Assembly (NCBI GenBank): GCA_016930015.1
Contig: JAFGHR010000062.1
Location: 41,949 to 105,948 of the forward strand
DNA: 64,000 bases
Direction of reading: 5' to 3'
Origin: Anaerolineae bacterium
Lineage (GTDB): Bacteria; Chloroflexota; Anaerolineae; Aggregatilineales; Aggregatilineaceae
Part shown: positions 8,853 to 17,849 of the stretch, piece by piece
How positions within the stretch are numbered: the stretch's first letter is position 1
How the letters are laid out: every line of letters begins with the position of its first letter
The notes under the pieces: generated by a model
Seen by the model: only the letters and a program-made list of their open reading frames with translations
Told to the model about the DNA's origin: nothing
Databases searched by the model: none
Translations under genes and position numbers: made by a program

Positions 8853-8894
8853 GGGAACCGTGATGCATTACGTTGTCACATCGAGCATGTCAAA

Positions 8895-11800
8895 ATGGCC
8901 TATTTGTTAATTTTGCCCATTTGCCTGTACACCGCACTTACAACGGCAGTGCTGCTCCGCCAACCGCGCGGTGTATCCAACTTTGCGTTGGCAAGTTATG
9001 TTGGCAGTGTGATTGTCGTCACTGGCGGCTATTTGATCATGGGGACGACACATGCCCAGACCAGCGCCGAGATTGCGGCGGTGTCGGTGCTGCTGGTTTC
9101 GACCTGGTCCTACCTCGCGTTTTTGCCCCTTACTCTGATCGGCCTGTATTTTGAAGGCTGGCTCCGCATTTACTGGCGGCAGTTGACTGCTGCCTTGTTA
9201 GCGGGCATTGTTGTTGTGGACATTGCGACCGCTTACGTTCTGAGAACCAGCGAGGGGCCTCTTGTACGCCCGCTTGAAACGGGGTATGAGCTGCATTGGG
9301 TGCTGCGGCGGACGGCGTTTTCGTGGACATTGGCGGCGGCGGTGGTGCTGGCCAGCCAGATACCTGTCATTATCACCGTGGGCATGATGTTGTATAACCG
9401 GCGGATAGCCCGGATGCGCAGTGGGTTTGTGTTTATCGTGCTGTCGTTGATCAGTCTGCTGACCACCCTGCTCTCGCCCCTGGCGGGGGAAGAACGGGCG
9501 CTGACGTTGGCTGCCATTGGTTATCTGCCTATGATTTGTTTGTTAACGCTGGTGGTTGTGCGTGCATCACGCAAAATTCCCCTGGATATCCTTCTGAAGT
9601 CCGCCCTGGATCACAATGACGGGGCGATTTTGATCGATGCCGATTACAAGGTGCTGTGGCAGAATGTTAACCATGCCGATTGGCTGCTGCCCGGCGCGAT
9701 AGGTATTGCTGCCCAACCACACCTGTTTGAGATGTTACGGGGATCACCGCTGGCAGGCCCTGTAAAATTGATGCTGAGCGCCGGTTCGACTGCCGAGGAA
9801 TGTGATATTACGTTCAATGGCGATACGTATGTTATACGCGTTGATATCCGCCCTTTAGAGTATGTACGGTATGTGCTGCCGGACACATCCTTATTGCTGT
9901 TTAAAGATATCAGCGCGTTACACATGCGGCGTGACCTGGACGAACGCCGCCGGGAACTGGAGACGCTCACCGCGATCAGCACCGATATCGCGTCGTCGTT
10001 GGATGTTGACCAGGTTATTGCGCGTGCGGTGCAGCAGGTATCGGTTATTGCGCACGTGGATTATGTTGCCGTTTACCTGGCTGCGCTGGATGGGGCCGAC
10101 CGGATGGAGTTGGCCAATCACCTGGCGCTGTCGCCGGACTTGTTAGCTCCACCGCCCGTACTCGCGGCTGATAAGTTCTCTGCCGACCGTTGGGCTCGAA
10201 TGCAGGAAATCATCATCGTCGCGGATAGTGAGGACGGCACACCGTGGACGCCGGGCATGAGGAAATATGGCTTGCGGGCGGGGGTATCCGTGCCGCTGAC
10301 CGTGCGTGACTGCGTGATCGGGTTGTTGCAGGTTGGGTGCAAAGAACCGCATGCATTTGATAGTTATAACACGGCCTTGCTGGAAAGTGTCGCGCAGCAG
10401 CTTGCCGTTTCGATTGAAAACGCGCGTTTGCACAGCGCCGAGCGCCAGCAGCGGCGCCGCGCTGAAACGCTGCAAGAAGTGGCGGCTATTCTCAGCAGCG
10501 AAAACCTGGATGAAGCGCTTCAGATTACGCTGGAACGCCTGTTAGAAGTGCTCGAGTATGATTGGGCGTCGGTGTTGTTGTTGGCCGAACCCGGTTATGT
10601 GATCACCCATACCCGGGTGGAAAACGGATTCAAGAGGACCGATCTTGGGCCGGACAGTGAACGCATCGAGATCGCCCAGTGTCCTAATCTGGCCCGGTTG
10701 TTTGAAGAGTGCCAGCCGGTATTTGTGCCGGACACGACGGTCGAAGCCGGTTGGGATCATGACCGGTTTGCGTTCGGGGGATGGATCGGGGTGCCATTGA
10801 TCGTGCGGCAGCAAGTATTAGGCTGCCTGAGCCTTGTCCACGAACAACCGCACCGGTTCATCGACAGCGATCTGGTGATTGCACAGGCCTTTGCCGACCA
10901 GGTCGCGATTGCCGTGCAAAACGCCAAGTTGTTTGGAACCGAACAGCAGCGCCGTGTTCAGGCGGACCAATTGCAGCAGGTGTTTTTTGAACTGAGTACA
11001 AGCTCTGACCTGGACACCGCCCTGCTGCGGGGGCTGTCTGGGCTGGCGAACCTGATGGAGTTTGAGCGCGCCCATATTGGTTTGATCGATGAAACCCTGG
11101 AAGCATGGATTCCACGTGTCCGTTATGGGTATTCCGAGGAATCAGGTGCCCGGCTGCTAACCGGCCCGGCGCCGCTCAGCCGCTACCCGGTGATGCAAGA
11201 GATCATTCGCACAAAACGCCCCATTATGGTGCCGGACACACACGTAGCCGCTGAGTGGCGGCAAACAACCGATAAAATAAATGAAACCCGGTCTTGGATT
11301 GGTGTGCCGCTCACCGTGCGTGACCGCGTGATCGGTGTGCTGAACCTGGATTCGCTCAAGCCGCACGGGTTCTCGCCGGAACAGTATCAGATGGCGCAGA
11401 CGTTTGGGAATCAGCTTGCCTCTGCCATCGAGAATTTTTACCTGTTGGACGAAGCCAGCCGGCAGAACCGGGCGCAGCGTGCCCTGAACAGCATTCTGGC
11501 GGCGAGCAACGAAGCGCTCACGCAGGATAACTTGCTCAGTGTGTCGCTCGAACGGATACTGGAAACCCTCGGCATTGGCAGTGGTGCGATTCACCAATAT
11601 ACGGCTGCGGCTGGCGAGCTTCGACTCCGGGTGTCGTCGAACCTGCCGCCGGAGGTGGTTGAGCAACTGGATCACATACCCTTTGTGACGTCACTGCCGG
11701 ATATCGAATTACCAACAGGTGAGCGTTATGCTTTTTTCAGCGTGCCGCTCACGTCACACGGCACGGATATCGGCCTGTTGAGCGTGCTAAAAACAGATGA

Positions 11801-13994
11801 TCTCACGCGCAGTGGTGAAATGCAGGACCTGCTCCGAAATGTCGGCCAGCAGTTAGGGGTTGTGATGCAGAACGCCGCCATGTTCGAGGATGCGGTTCAG
11901 CGCGAACGCCTGCTGACAGACCTGGGCCGTTTAAGCCTGGCGATCAGCGCCCAGCTTGATCATGATACGGTGCTCGCTCTCATCTGCCGCGAAGGTATCA
12001 GCGTGTTTGATGCCCAGGGCGCGTATATCTGGTTGGTGGATAACGACCGGCTCGTCGGCACAGCAGCCCACGGCCCTGGTGAGGATTGGTTTGTCGGGAC
12101 AACCTGTTCTTTGGACGACGAACAGTTGCTGCCGGTCAGTGTGATCAGGGACTGGCGCCCCAAACACGTCAACCAGGTAGCGAGCAGCGGCGTGCTGCCG
12201 CAGGACTTTTTAGAAGCCACCGGGGCGCAGTCGGTGCTGGCGATTCCACTGCTCAAAGCCGATGTCCCAATTGGTACCTTGATGGTGGTCAATACGCAGC
12301 GAACCGACGCGTTTGCAGACTGGATCGCCGAACAAAGCGGGTTGTTGGGTGTTCAGGCAGCGCTGTCGATCCAGAATGCCGATCTGTTTGATGAGGTTCG
12401 GCACCGGCTGGATCAACTGCGCCTGGTCAATGAGGTAGGGCGTTATGCTACCGCGATTTTGAGCCAGCAAAGCCTGATCGAAGGTGTTGCCAAACGACTA
12501 TTCGGTATGCTAGCGTATGACCTTATCAGTTTAATGCAGGTTGAAGACGGGCAGCTCGTGTTGTTTGCCATATTCAAAAACAAACACCTGGGCCATGTCG
12601 AGGTAGACAACGACTATTATTCGCAGCCGGATAGCGTAACCGCGGAAGCCATGCGCAGCGCTCAGCCGGTGATATGTAACCATATCTGTATGCTGCACGA
12701 TCGCGCGGCAGGCGATGATTTGACGCGTGATTGCTGCTCGCTGGCGATGCCGCTGATCGTCGCCGACGAGGTGATCGGTGTGCTGACCGTCGAGCGTTTT
12801 GGCCATCATAACATCACGCAGGCTGATCTGGATGTGATGGAACCCCTGGCCGCCCAACTGGCGATTTCGCTGTCTACCGCGCGGTTGTTCGAAAAGGTCC
12901 GCCACCAGACGATCGAACTGGAAGCACGCGTGCGTGAGCGCACGGCGCAAATCCGCCAGCAGCACGAGCGTACTGAGGCGATTCTACGGTCGGTGGCCGA
13001 TGCGGTGATCGTGTTTGACCTGGCCGGGCAGGTGCAAATGACCAACCCGGCAGCCAAGAATCTGTTCGACCAGTACGATCTGGATATGAACCTGGGCGCA
13101 CGTATCGCGCCGATGGTCGCGCAAACCCTGGATACGGATCGACAAAATGGTGGCGATTCAACCGAAATCATCGAGTTGGGCAATGTGTCGCTTCAAGCTA
13201 AAGCGGCTCGCGTGGTTGAGGGCGCGATTGTGCTGGGTGCGGTTGTGGTGCTGCGTGATATTTCGCGGCTCCAGGAACTTGATCGGATGAAAGACGTATT
13301 TGTATCTAACGTGTCTCACGAACTGCGCACGCCGTTGGCGAATCTTAAACTGTATCTGTCGCTGATCGAGCAGGGCCGCCCGGAACGCCGCGAAAAATAT
13401 GTAGGCGTTATGTCGCGTGAGATCGAACGGCTGGCGCGTTTGATTAGCGATTTGTTGGACCTGTCACGCTTGCAGAGTGAACAGCGCGCGGAGCGCCCCC
13501 AGATTCGCGAGCCCGTTGATATCGAAGCGGTCGTGGAACACGTTGTCCAGGCTAATCTGGATCGGGCAAAAGACCAGGGTGATGAACTGCGGCACGAGCG
13601 CCTATCGCCGGTTTTACCGTATGTGTCAGGTGACGAAGATCAGCTTGTGCGGGCACTTATGAATTTGGTCAGCAACGCCATCAACTATACACCGGATAAT
13701 GGCTCTATACTGATCCGGAGTCAGGCGCAATTCGCTGAGCACGCAAAGCCAGAATCGGTTATTATTGAGGTTGTAGACAATGGTATTGGTATACCGGCGT
13801 ATGAGACGCCGATGATCTTTGAACGGTTCTATCGCGGGTCCAATGTGAACCCCAATATTCCAGGAACAGGGTTGGGGTTGGCGATCATTAAAGAAATCGT
13901 AGAACTGCACCGTGGTACGATTGAAGTCGAAAGCTATGAGGGGCAGGGGAGCACATTTCGAATAACGTTACCGGCGTTAGGGTTTTCTAAGTGA
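8895..13994 (+). CDS. Very large sensor histidine kinase: 7TM-like N-terminus, PAS, six GAF, PAS, HisKA, HATPase
   Basis: The 1699-residue protein begins directly with a multi-helix membrane region (about 1-225) of the 7TM histidine-kinase N-terminal type. A PAS-like segment follows. Six GAF domains start near residues 356, 525, 692, 862, 1005 and 1175, each opening with a similar helix and including IGVPL(I/T)V(R) strands. A coiled coil and a second PAS (about 1355) lead to HisKA, with the phosphoacceptor His near 1475 in VSHELRTPLANL. The HATPase has LMNLVSNAINYTPDNGS, DNGIGIP and GTGLGLAI boxes. There is no receiver or DNA-binding domain; the REC-kinase 22 bases downstream is the obvious partner. 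The start lacks a clear Shine-Dalgarno, but the membrane helix begins right at this ATG. Confidence 0.9.
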   Translation: MAYLLILPICLYTALTTAVLLRQPRGVSNFALASYVGSVIVVTGGYLIMGTTHAQTSAEIAAVSVLLVSTWSYLAFLPLTLIGLYFEGWLRIYWRQLTAALLAGIVVVDIATAYVLRTSEGPLVRPLETGYELHWVLRRTAFSWTLAAAVVLASQIPVIITVGMMLYNRRIARMRSGFVFIVLSLISLLTTLLSPLAGEERALTLAAIGYLPMICLLTLVVVRASRKIPLDILLKSALDHNDGAILIDADYKVLWQNVNHADWLLPGAIGIAAQPHLFEMLRGSPLAGPVKLMLSAGSTAEECDITFNGDTYVIRVDIRPLEYVRYVLPDTSLLLFKDISALHMRRDLDERRRELETLTAISTDIASSLDVDQVIARAVQQVSVIAHVDYVAVYLAALDGADRMELANHLALSPDLLAPPPVLAADKFSADRWARMQEIIIVADSEDGTPWTPGMRKYGLRAGVSVPLTVRDCVIGLLQVGCKEPHAFDSYNTALLESVAQQLAVSIENARLHSAERQQRRRAETLQEVAAILSSENLDEALQITLERLLEVLEYDWASVLLLAEPGYVITHTRVENGFKRTDLGPDSERIEIAQCPNLARLFEECQPVFVPDTTVEAGWDHDRFAFGGWIGVPLIVRQQVLGCLSLVHEQPHRFIDSDLVIAQAFADQVAIAVQNAKLFGTEQQRRVQADQLQQVFFELSTSSDLDTALLRGLSGLANLMEFERAHIGLIDETLEAWIPRVRYGYSEESGARLLTGPAPLSRYPVMQEIIRTKRPIMVPDTHVAAEWRQTTDKINETRSWIGVPLTVRDRVIGVLNLDSLKPHGFSPEQYQMAQTFGNQLASAIENFYLLDEASRQNRAQRALNSILAASNEALTQDNLLSVSLERILETLGIGSGAIHQYTAAAGELRLRVSSNLPPEVVEQLDHIPFVTSLPDIELPTGERYAFFSVPLTSHGTDIGLLSVLKTDDLTRSGEMQDLLRNVGQQLGVVMQNAAMFEDAVQRERLLTDLGRLSLAISAQLDHDTVLALICREGISVFDAQGAYIWLVDNDRLVGTAAHGPGEDWFVGTTCSLDDEQLLPVSVIRDWRPKHVNQVASSGVLPQDFLEATGAQSVLAIPLLKADVPIGTLMVVNTQRTDAFADWIAEQSGLLGVQAALSIQNADLFDEVRHRLDQLRLVNEVGRYATAILSQQSLIEGVAKRLFGMLAYDLISLMQVEDGQLVLFAIFKNKHLGHVEVDNDYYSQPDSVTAEAMRSAQPVICNHICMLHDRAAGDDLTRDCCSLAMPLIVADEVIGVLTVERFGHHNITQADLDVMEPLAAQLAISLSTARLFEKVRHQTIELEARVRERTAQIRQQHERTEAILRSVADAVIVFDLAGQVQMTNPAAKNLFDQYDLDMNLGARIAPMVAQTLDTDRQNGGDSTEIIELGNVSLQAKAARVVEGAIVLGAVVVLRDISRLQELDRMKDVFVSNVSHELRTPLANLKLYLSLIEQGRPERREKYVGVMSREIERLARLISDLLDLSRLQSEQRAERPQIREPVDIEAVVEHVVQANLDRAKDQGDELRHERLSPVLPYVSGDEDQLVRALMNLVSNAINYTPDNGSILIRSQAQFAEHAKPESVIIEVVDNGIGIPAYETPMIFERFYRGSNVNPNIPGTGLGLAIIKEIVELHRGTIEVESYEGQGSTFRITLPALGFSK

Positions 13995-14016
13995 TGGGTG
14001 TGTTGGAGGCAAGTTG

Positions 14017-15156
14017 ATGGAGAGAAAGGCGACAATCCTGGTCGTTGAAGATGACATGCACCTGATGGAGGGTATCCGTGATATCCTTGAACTGAATGGT
14101 TACGTTGTGCTTACAGCGACCAATGGAGTGTCTGGGTTGGAAAAACTGGAACAACAGGCCATCCCACCTGACCTGATTGTGTCCGACATCATGATGCCGC
14201 GCATGGATGGGTATGATTTTTTTGAAGCGGTGCGGTCAGTTGAAGATTGGGTCACTGTTCCGTTCATTTTCTTGACGGCCAAGGGCGAGCGCGACGACAT
14301 CCACCGCGGCAAGCGGATGGGCGCGGAAGACTACGTGGTCAAGCCGTTTGACGCCGAGGAACTGCTGGTGGCGGTGTCGGCCAAACTTGATCGTAAACGG
14401 CAGCTTGATGACGCGTGGCGCACCGAAGTGTCGGACATAAAGCATAACATCCTGACCATCCTTAACCACGAGATACGTACCCCGCTCACCTATGTTGTGG
14501 CCTATTCTGATATGCTTCAGGGTGATCCCAATACACTGCGCGCCGACGATATGCGCACGTTTTTGCGCGGGATCAATGCCGGGGCCAACCGGCTGCGCCG
14601 CATGGTCGAGAATTTTATCCTGCTGGTCGAGCTTGAAACCGGTGAGGCTGAGCAGACATTTGCCTGGCGCAGCAGCTCGTTTGACCGCTACGAGGTATTG
14701 GTGAACAGCATCAAGGCCAAATATACCGATATCGCAAGCGAGAAAAATATCACCCTGCGTTTTGATGTCCAGGATGACCTGCCCGCGGTTGTGGTCGATC
14801 GGGAATATGTGTCTTCGGCGCTCGAATGTTTGATTGATAATGCCATTAAGTTTTCGGATAAGCCGAATACGATGGTATCGGTCCGCTTCTACGCCGAGGA
14901 CGGATACATGTGTTTTGTGGTTAACGATCAGGGACGCGGGATACCATCGCACGAACTCGAAAATATATTTGATACGTTTTACCAGATCAACCGTGAAAAA
15001 TATGAGGATCAGGGGGCCGGTTCGGGCCTGGCGATTGTGGATGGTATTGTCCGGCTTCACGGCGGCAGCGTCTCGGTTGAAAGCACGTTCGGCACAGGCA
15101 GCACCTTTATGATACGGCTGCCAGTTGCCCGGAGTGACAAGTCGCCTACAGGCTGA
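14017..15156 (+). CDS. Hybrid response regulator-histidine kinase (REC-HisKA-HATPase)
   Basis: ATG 14017 is preferred over the in-frame TTG 14014 because GGAGG at 14005-14009 is seven bases upstream. The N-terminal receiver has the acidic pair EDD (11-13), phospho-acceptor Asp57 in SDIMMPRMDG and the conserved Lys in VVKPFDAEEL. A HisKA with His151 in LNHEIRTPLTYV follows, then a HATPase with ECLIDNAIKFS, NDQGRGIP and GSGLAIVDGIV. No transmembrane segment is present, so it is cytoplasmic. The order REC-then-kinase fits a relay in which the upstream kinase phosphorylates the receiver and so tunes this kinase (inference). No DNA-binding output lies in the same operon. Confidence 0.88.
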   Translation: MERKATILVVEDDMHLMEGIRDILELNGYVVLTATNGVSGLEKLEQQAIPPDLIVSDIMMPRMDGYDFFEAVRSVEDWVTVPFIFLTAKGERDDIHRGKRMGAEDYVVKPFDAEELLVAVSAKLDRKRQLDDAWRTEVSDIKHNILTILNHEIRTPLTYVVAYSDMLQGDPNTLRADDMRTFLRGINAGANRLRRMVENFILLVELETGEAEQTFAWRSSSFDRYEVLVNSIKAKYTDIASEKNITLRFDVQDDLPAVVVDREYVSSALECLIDNAIKFSDKPNTMVSVRFYAEDGYMCFVVNDQGRGIPSHELENIFDTFYQINREKYEDQGAGSGLAIVDGIVRLHGGSVSVESTFGTGSTFMIRLPVARSDKSPTG

Positions 15157-15176
15157 TAGAATGAAACGCGACACAC

Positions 15177-15216
15177 CTGTCAGACGGCTGTCAGGACATC
15201 GTCAGAAGCCGCTGAC
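15177..15216 (+). promoter_or_regulatory. Pho-box-like 11-bp direct repeats upstream of pspA
   Basis: Heptamers CTGTCAG (15177), CTGTCAG (15188) and TCGTCAG (15199) lie at exact 11-base intervals, with a degenerate fourth (CGCTGAC, 15210). The classic Pho box is built the same way (CTGTCAT repeats with 4-base spacers). The array ends nine bases before a plausible -10. Confidence 0.6.
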
Positions 15217-15222
15217 AAACTG

Positions 15223-15231
15223 TGTTAGGAT
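15223..15231 (+). promoter_or_regulatory. Candidate -10 (TGTTAGGAT) downstream of the repeat array
   Basis: The extended -10 TG-T-TAGGAT lies about nine bases after the phased repeats, the spacing seen when an OmpR/PhoB-type activator replaces the -35. Transcription from here would give a leader of about 140 bases ahead of the pspA ribosome-binding site AGGAGGT (15362-15368). Confidence 0.45.
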
Positions 15232-15378
15232 TAAATTACCTGTTCTAAAAAGGTGATGCTGGTGACTGATAAGTGGTTATTCAAACCGTGGTGATCTTAC
15301 CGCTTGCCAGACGCTCGTATCACCTGCCTCATCTTTTATAGTGAGTTTCACCCGGTTTAACCAGGAGGTATTTTCTAA

Positions 15379-16077
15379 ATGGCTTCACTGCTTCAAAAAA
15401 TCAATACGCTAATCTCGGCGAACATGCACGCGTTGGTCGATCAGGCGCTGGAATCCAACTCAGTTAAGGTGATGGATGAATACATTCGCCAGTCTGAGCG
15501 GAACCTGGATGCATTGGAAGATTCGGCGGCGACCATCGGCGGGACGGTCAAGACCCTCAAGCGTAAGTACGAGGAATTCGCGGCAGCATCCGAAAAGCTC
15601 GACCGCGATATCGATACTCTGCTGCGCCGTGGTAAACAAGACCTGGCGACGGCGGCTCAGGCCGAGTTGAACCAGAAGCAGCAGTTGGCTCAGGAATATT
15701 ATGAGCAGTGGCAGACCCAAGAGCAGGAATATCGCCGGATGCTGGATGCCAAGCTTAAGCTCGAAGCCAAGCTGACAACCATCAAGCAGGAACGCGAACA
15801 CCTCAAGGCCCTGATGGAACTGGTCGAAGCCAAAGAGCTGACGACTAAAACCGTCAAGAGCCTGGATGACCTGGCCGGGATAGGTGACGAGGACGTTCAG
15901 CGGCTTGGTGACCAGATTCGCGCCCGTCTTGACCGTGAAGAAGCCCGGTTGGAGATCGCAACCACCGATGTCCGCGATCAGATCGATGAAGCGATCGGCA
16001 TGACCGAGATCGAATTGCAGCTCGAAGAACGGCGGCAGCGGTTGGGGCTTAGCGGCGGCGAAGACAGCGGCGCGTAG
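15379..16077 (+). CDS. pspA: PspA/IM30 family membrane-maintenance protein
   Basis: The 232-residue protein is almost wholly helical coiled coil, with the family layout. It has an amphipathic N-terminal helix (MASLLQKINTLISANMHAL), the EYIRQSERNLDALE segment, a long Arg/Glu/Gln-rich hairpin (about 60-150), and a C-terminal helix with DEAIGMTEIELQLEERRQRLG. ATG follows a strong AGGAGGT. Known role of the family: ESCRT-III-like polymers that bind stressed membranes and preserve the proton gradient. A phased direct-repeat site and a candidate -10 upstream suggest activation by a PhoB/OmpR-type regulator. No PspB, PspC or PspF gene is nearby. The next gene encodes a membrane-plus-coiled-coil protein that may serve as the membrane partner (inference). 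Confidence 0.9.
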   Translation: MASLLQKINTLISANMHALVDQALESNSVKVMDEYIRQSERNLDALEDSAATIGGTVKTLKRKYEEFAAASEKLDRDIDTLLRRGKQDLATAAQAELNQKQQLAQEYYEQWQTQEQEYRRMLDAKLKLEAKLTTIKQEREHLKALMELVEAKELTTKTVKSLDDLAGIGDEDVQRLGDQIRARLDREEARLEIATTDVRDQIDEAIGMTEIELQLEERRQRLGLSGGEDSGA

Positions 16078-16170
16078 CCTGCTGGTCGTGTGTTGATCTG
16101 GCGTGCACCATCGTGCGTGTTATTCTACGCGCACAACACCGGGACACCCGGTGTGCCAGGATACGGTAAA

Positions 16171-16205
16171 CAGGGCGTATCATCTACGCCCTGAATGTTA
16201 TTATA
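16171..16205 (+). terminator. Intrinsic terminator after pspA
   Basis: A perfect 9-bp stem (CAGGGCGTA with TACGCCCTG) has a five-base loop and is followed by an A/T-rich AATGTTATTATAG. It lies about 95 bases after the pspA stop. Confidence 0.65.
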
Positions 16206-16249
16206 GCGTTAGGCGCGGATATCCGGATGGCGCGTGTGCATCTACAGGG

Positions 16250-16455
16250 TCATTACATTAAAACACGATGAACGCCCCGCCCCCCGCCGGGCTACGCCCG
16301 GTTTCCCCTCCCCGGCCAAGCCATGGAGGGGAGAAAAGCTGTTTGCGCGTTGTCAAGTCCCCCGTCCAGCTTGGCTGGAGGGGGGATTTAGGGGGAAGGC
16401 GTTGCTAAAAAGCCAATCATTAATGTGATGCAATTACCTTGGGCATTCGGGTACA
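16250..16455 (+). repeat. Dispersed repeat, copy B (REP/MITE-like)
   Basis: This is homologous to 8648-8820. It shares GCGCGTTGT, the palindrome CAGCTTGGCTGGAG flanked by C and G runs, GATTTAGGGGGAAGGCG, and a terminal TGATGC/GGGTAC block. It carries an additional C-rich inverted segment near 16273-16330. It lies just upstream of the 16505 gene, in the same orientation as copy A relative to its gene. Confidence 0.75.
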
Positions 16456-16504
16456 TTGATGGTATATGACAGCATGAAGTCGGCTTGCACATGGGGATGT
16501 GTAC

Positions 16505-17326
16505 ATGTCAAAAATGAAGGACCAGATGCGCGGTCGCGCATGGCAGGCAATTCTAAGCTCGGCTTTTTTTGGTGTGGAGAGCGGCGTGATCATCGCCCTG
16601 GCGATTGTGTTGTTTGGCCTGGGATACATGCCGTTTGACTGGTGGCAGTCGTGGTATTGGCTGCTGTTTGGTGCGGCTGCCGAGGCGCTGTATATGAGTG
16701 TCACCGTAACCGATCCCAAGGCTGCCGAACGGGCGGTTGATCGGATGCTGACTGACCGCTACAACCCGCACGACATTGAAAATCCGGTTGCCCGCGAGCG
16801 GCTTCAAAAAGCATTGGAATACCGCCGCTTGATCAGTGAGATGGCACGGCAGCACTCCGGCGCGATGCGTGAAAGTATTGCGCAAACGGCGGTCGAGATC
16901 AGCGATTGGATTGAACAGATTTACCTGCTGGCACGGCGCATGGATTCGTTTGACGAAAACCAGATCATCAGCCGCGACCGGCGCATGGTGCCGCAAGACC
17001 TGCAAAATCTGCGCCGCCGGTTGGAGATCGAGCAAGCGCCCAGTGTACGCACCGAGTTGGAAGAGGCGATCCAGACCAAAGAGGCCCAGTTATCCAACCT
17101 GCGCAGCCTGGAAAACAACATCAAGCGCGCCGACATCCAGCTTGATCACACGCTCTCAGCGCTGGGGACCGTTTACGCCCAGCTTCAACTGATTGATACC
17201 AAAGACCTTGACAGCGCACGTACTCAGCGTTTGCAAGAGGATATCCGTGACGAAGTAATGTCACTCGAAGATACTATTTCTGCCATTGATGAAGTTCAGA
17301 CGCACACGTTTGTTTCGGGCAGGTAA
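16505..17326 (+). CDS. Two-helix membrane protein with long cytoplasmic coiled coil, unknown
   Basis: ATG 16505 has GGGGAT at a good distance; an in-frame GTG at 16499 is an alternative. The 273-residue product has two hydrophobic segments near the N-terminus (about 12-38 and 46-66, Trp/Tyr-rich: WWQSWYWLLFG). About 200 residues of charged heptad-like helices follow, including RRRLEIEQAPSVRTELEEA and KEAQLSNLRSLENN. I do not recognise the family. Its proximity to pspA and its membrane-plus-coiled-coil architecture make it a candidate membrane tether or sensor for PspA (inference). It has its own upstream repeat copy and is separated from pspA by a terminator, so co-regulation is not assured. 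Confidence 0.7.
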   Translation: MSKMKDQMRGRAWQAILSSAFFGVESGVIIALAIVLFGLGYMPFDWWQSWYWLLFGAAAEALYMSVTVTDPKAAERAVDRMLTDRYNPHDIENPVARERLQKALEYRRLISEMARQHSGAMRESIAQTAVEISDWIEQIYLLARRMDSFDENQIISRDRRMVPQDLQNLRRRLEIEQAPSVRTELEEAIQTKEAQLSNLRSLENNIKRADIQLDHTLSALGTVYAQLQLIDTKDLDSARTQRLQEDIRDEVMSLEDTISAIDEVQTHTFVSGR

Positions 17327-17334
17327 AGACCGGT

Positions 17335-17814
17335 TTGAATAATCCTCAAATTAACCCTGCACCGGCAGACGCATACCACATACGGCGGGCCACATTGCTT
17401 GACATGCGGGCGGTTTACCGGTTGGAACAGGCCATTTTTCCGCTGGATGCGTACCCCCAATTTGACCTGTTTTTGTTGTTTGTGATACCCGGCATTGTAA
17501 ACATCAAAGCAGTGGCCCCGGATGGATCGTTCGCGGGGTTTGCGTCTGGGACGCGCCCATTTTTCCATGACCGGGGCTGGATTATCACGTTTGGCATTAC
17601 CCCGGAGCACCAGCGTAAAGGGCTGGGTACGCGGCTGCTGGCGGTGTGTGAGGAACGCATCGGCAAGCCTGATATCCGCCTGACCGTGCGTGCTGGCAAT
17701 ATCCCCGCGATCACGCTTTATGATAAAGCCGGTTACCGCGTGATCAGTCGCAAACCCGGATATTATCGCAACGGCGAAACCGGCCTGATCATGGAAAAAC
17801 GCCGCGCCCCATAA
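17335..17814 (+). CDS. GNAT-family N-acetyltransferase (RimI-like)
   Basis: The 159-residue protein has the GNAT pattern. The N-terminal strand IRRATLLDMRAVYRLEQAIF is followed by motif A, IITFGITPEHQRKGLGTRLL (acetyl-CoA pyrophosphate loop Q-R-K-G-L-G). It continues with IRLTVRAGNIPAITLYDKAGY and VISRKPGYYRNGE, as in RimI-type protein alanine acetyltransferases. The start is uncertain: TTG 17335 keeps the N-terminal strand, while the first internal ATG would remove it. The stop of the previous gene is nine bases upstream, so the two are probably co-transcribed. The substrate cannot be told from sequence; a ribosomal or other protein N-terminus is the family precedent. Confidence 0.85.
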   Translation: MNNPQINPAPADAYHIRRATLLDMRAVYRLEQAIFPLDAYPQFDLFLLFVIPGIVNIKAVAPDGSFAGFASGTRPFFHDRGWIITFGITPEHQRKGLGTRLLAVCEERIGKPDIRLTVRAGNIPAITLYDKAGYRVISRKPGYYRNGETGLIMEKRRAP

Positions 17815-17849
17815 GGCGCGCGCGACAGACCCTAATTTTCACCCCATCT

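Larger units (their letters stand above)
8594..8894. other. 301-base intergenic region containing repeat copy A and a promoter
   Basis: No credible gene is present. The frames that run through it are only a by-product of the repeat. It holds the first copy of the dispersed repeat (about 8648-8820) and an extended -10 element at 8844-8852, about 43 bases before the histidine kinase ATG. Confidence 0.7.
16078..16504. other. 427-base intergenic region with hairpins and repeat copy B
   Basis: Two perfect hairpins follow pspA: 16136-16154 (ACACCGGG/CCCGGTGT) and the terminator at 16171-16193. Repeat copy B then occupies about 16250-16455. No credible gene is seen. Confidence 0.7.

Noticed and set aside
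8635..8910. 91-codon frame in the intergenic region
   Set aside because: It lies within the dispersed repeat, with no ribosome-binding site or conserved look.
14236..15174. 312-codon minus-strand frame across the REC-kinase
   Set aside because: The plus strand encodes textbook receiver, HisKA and HATPase motifs.
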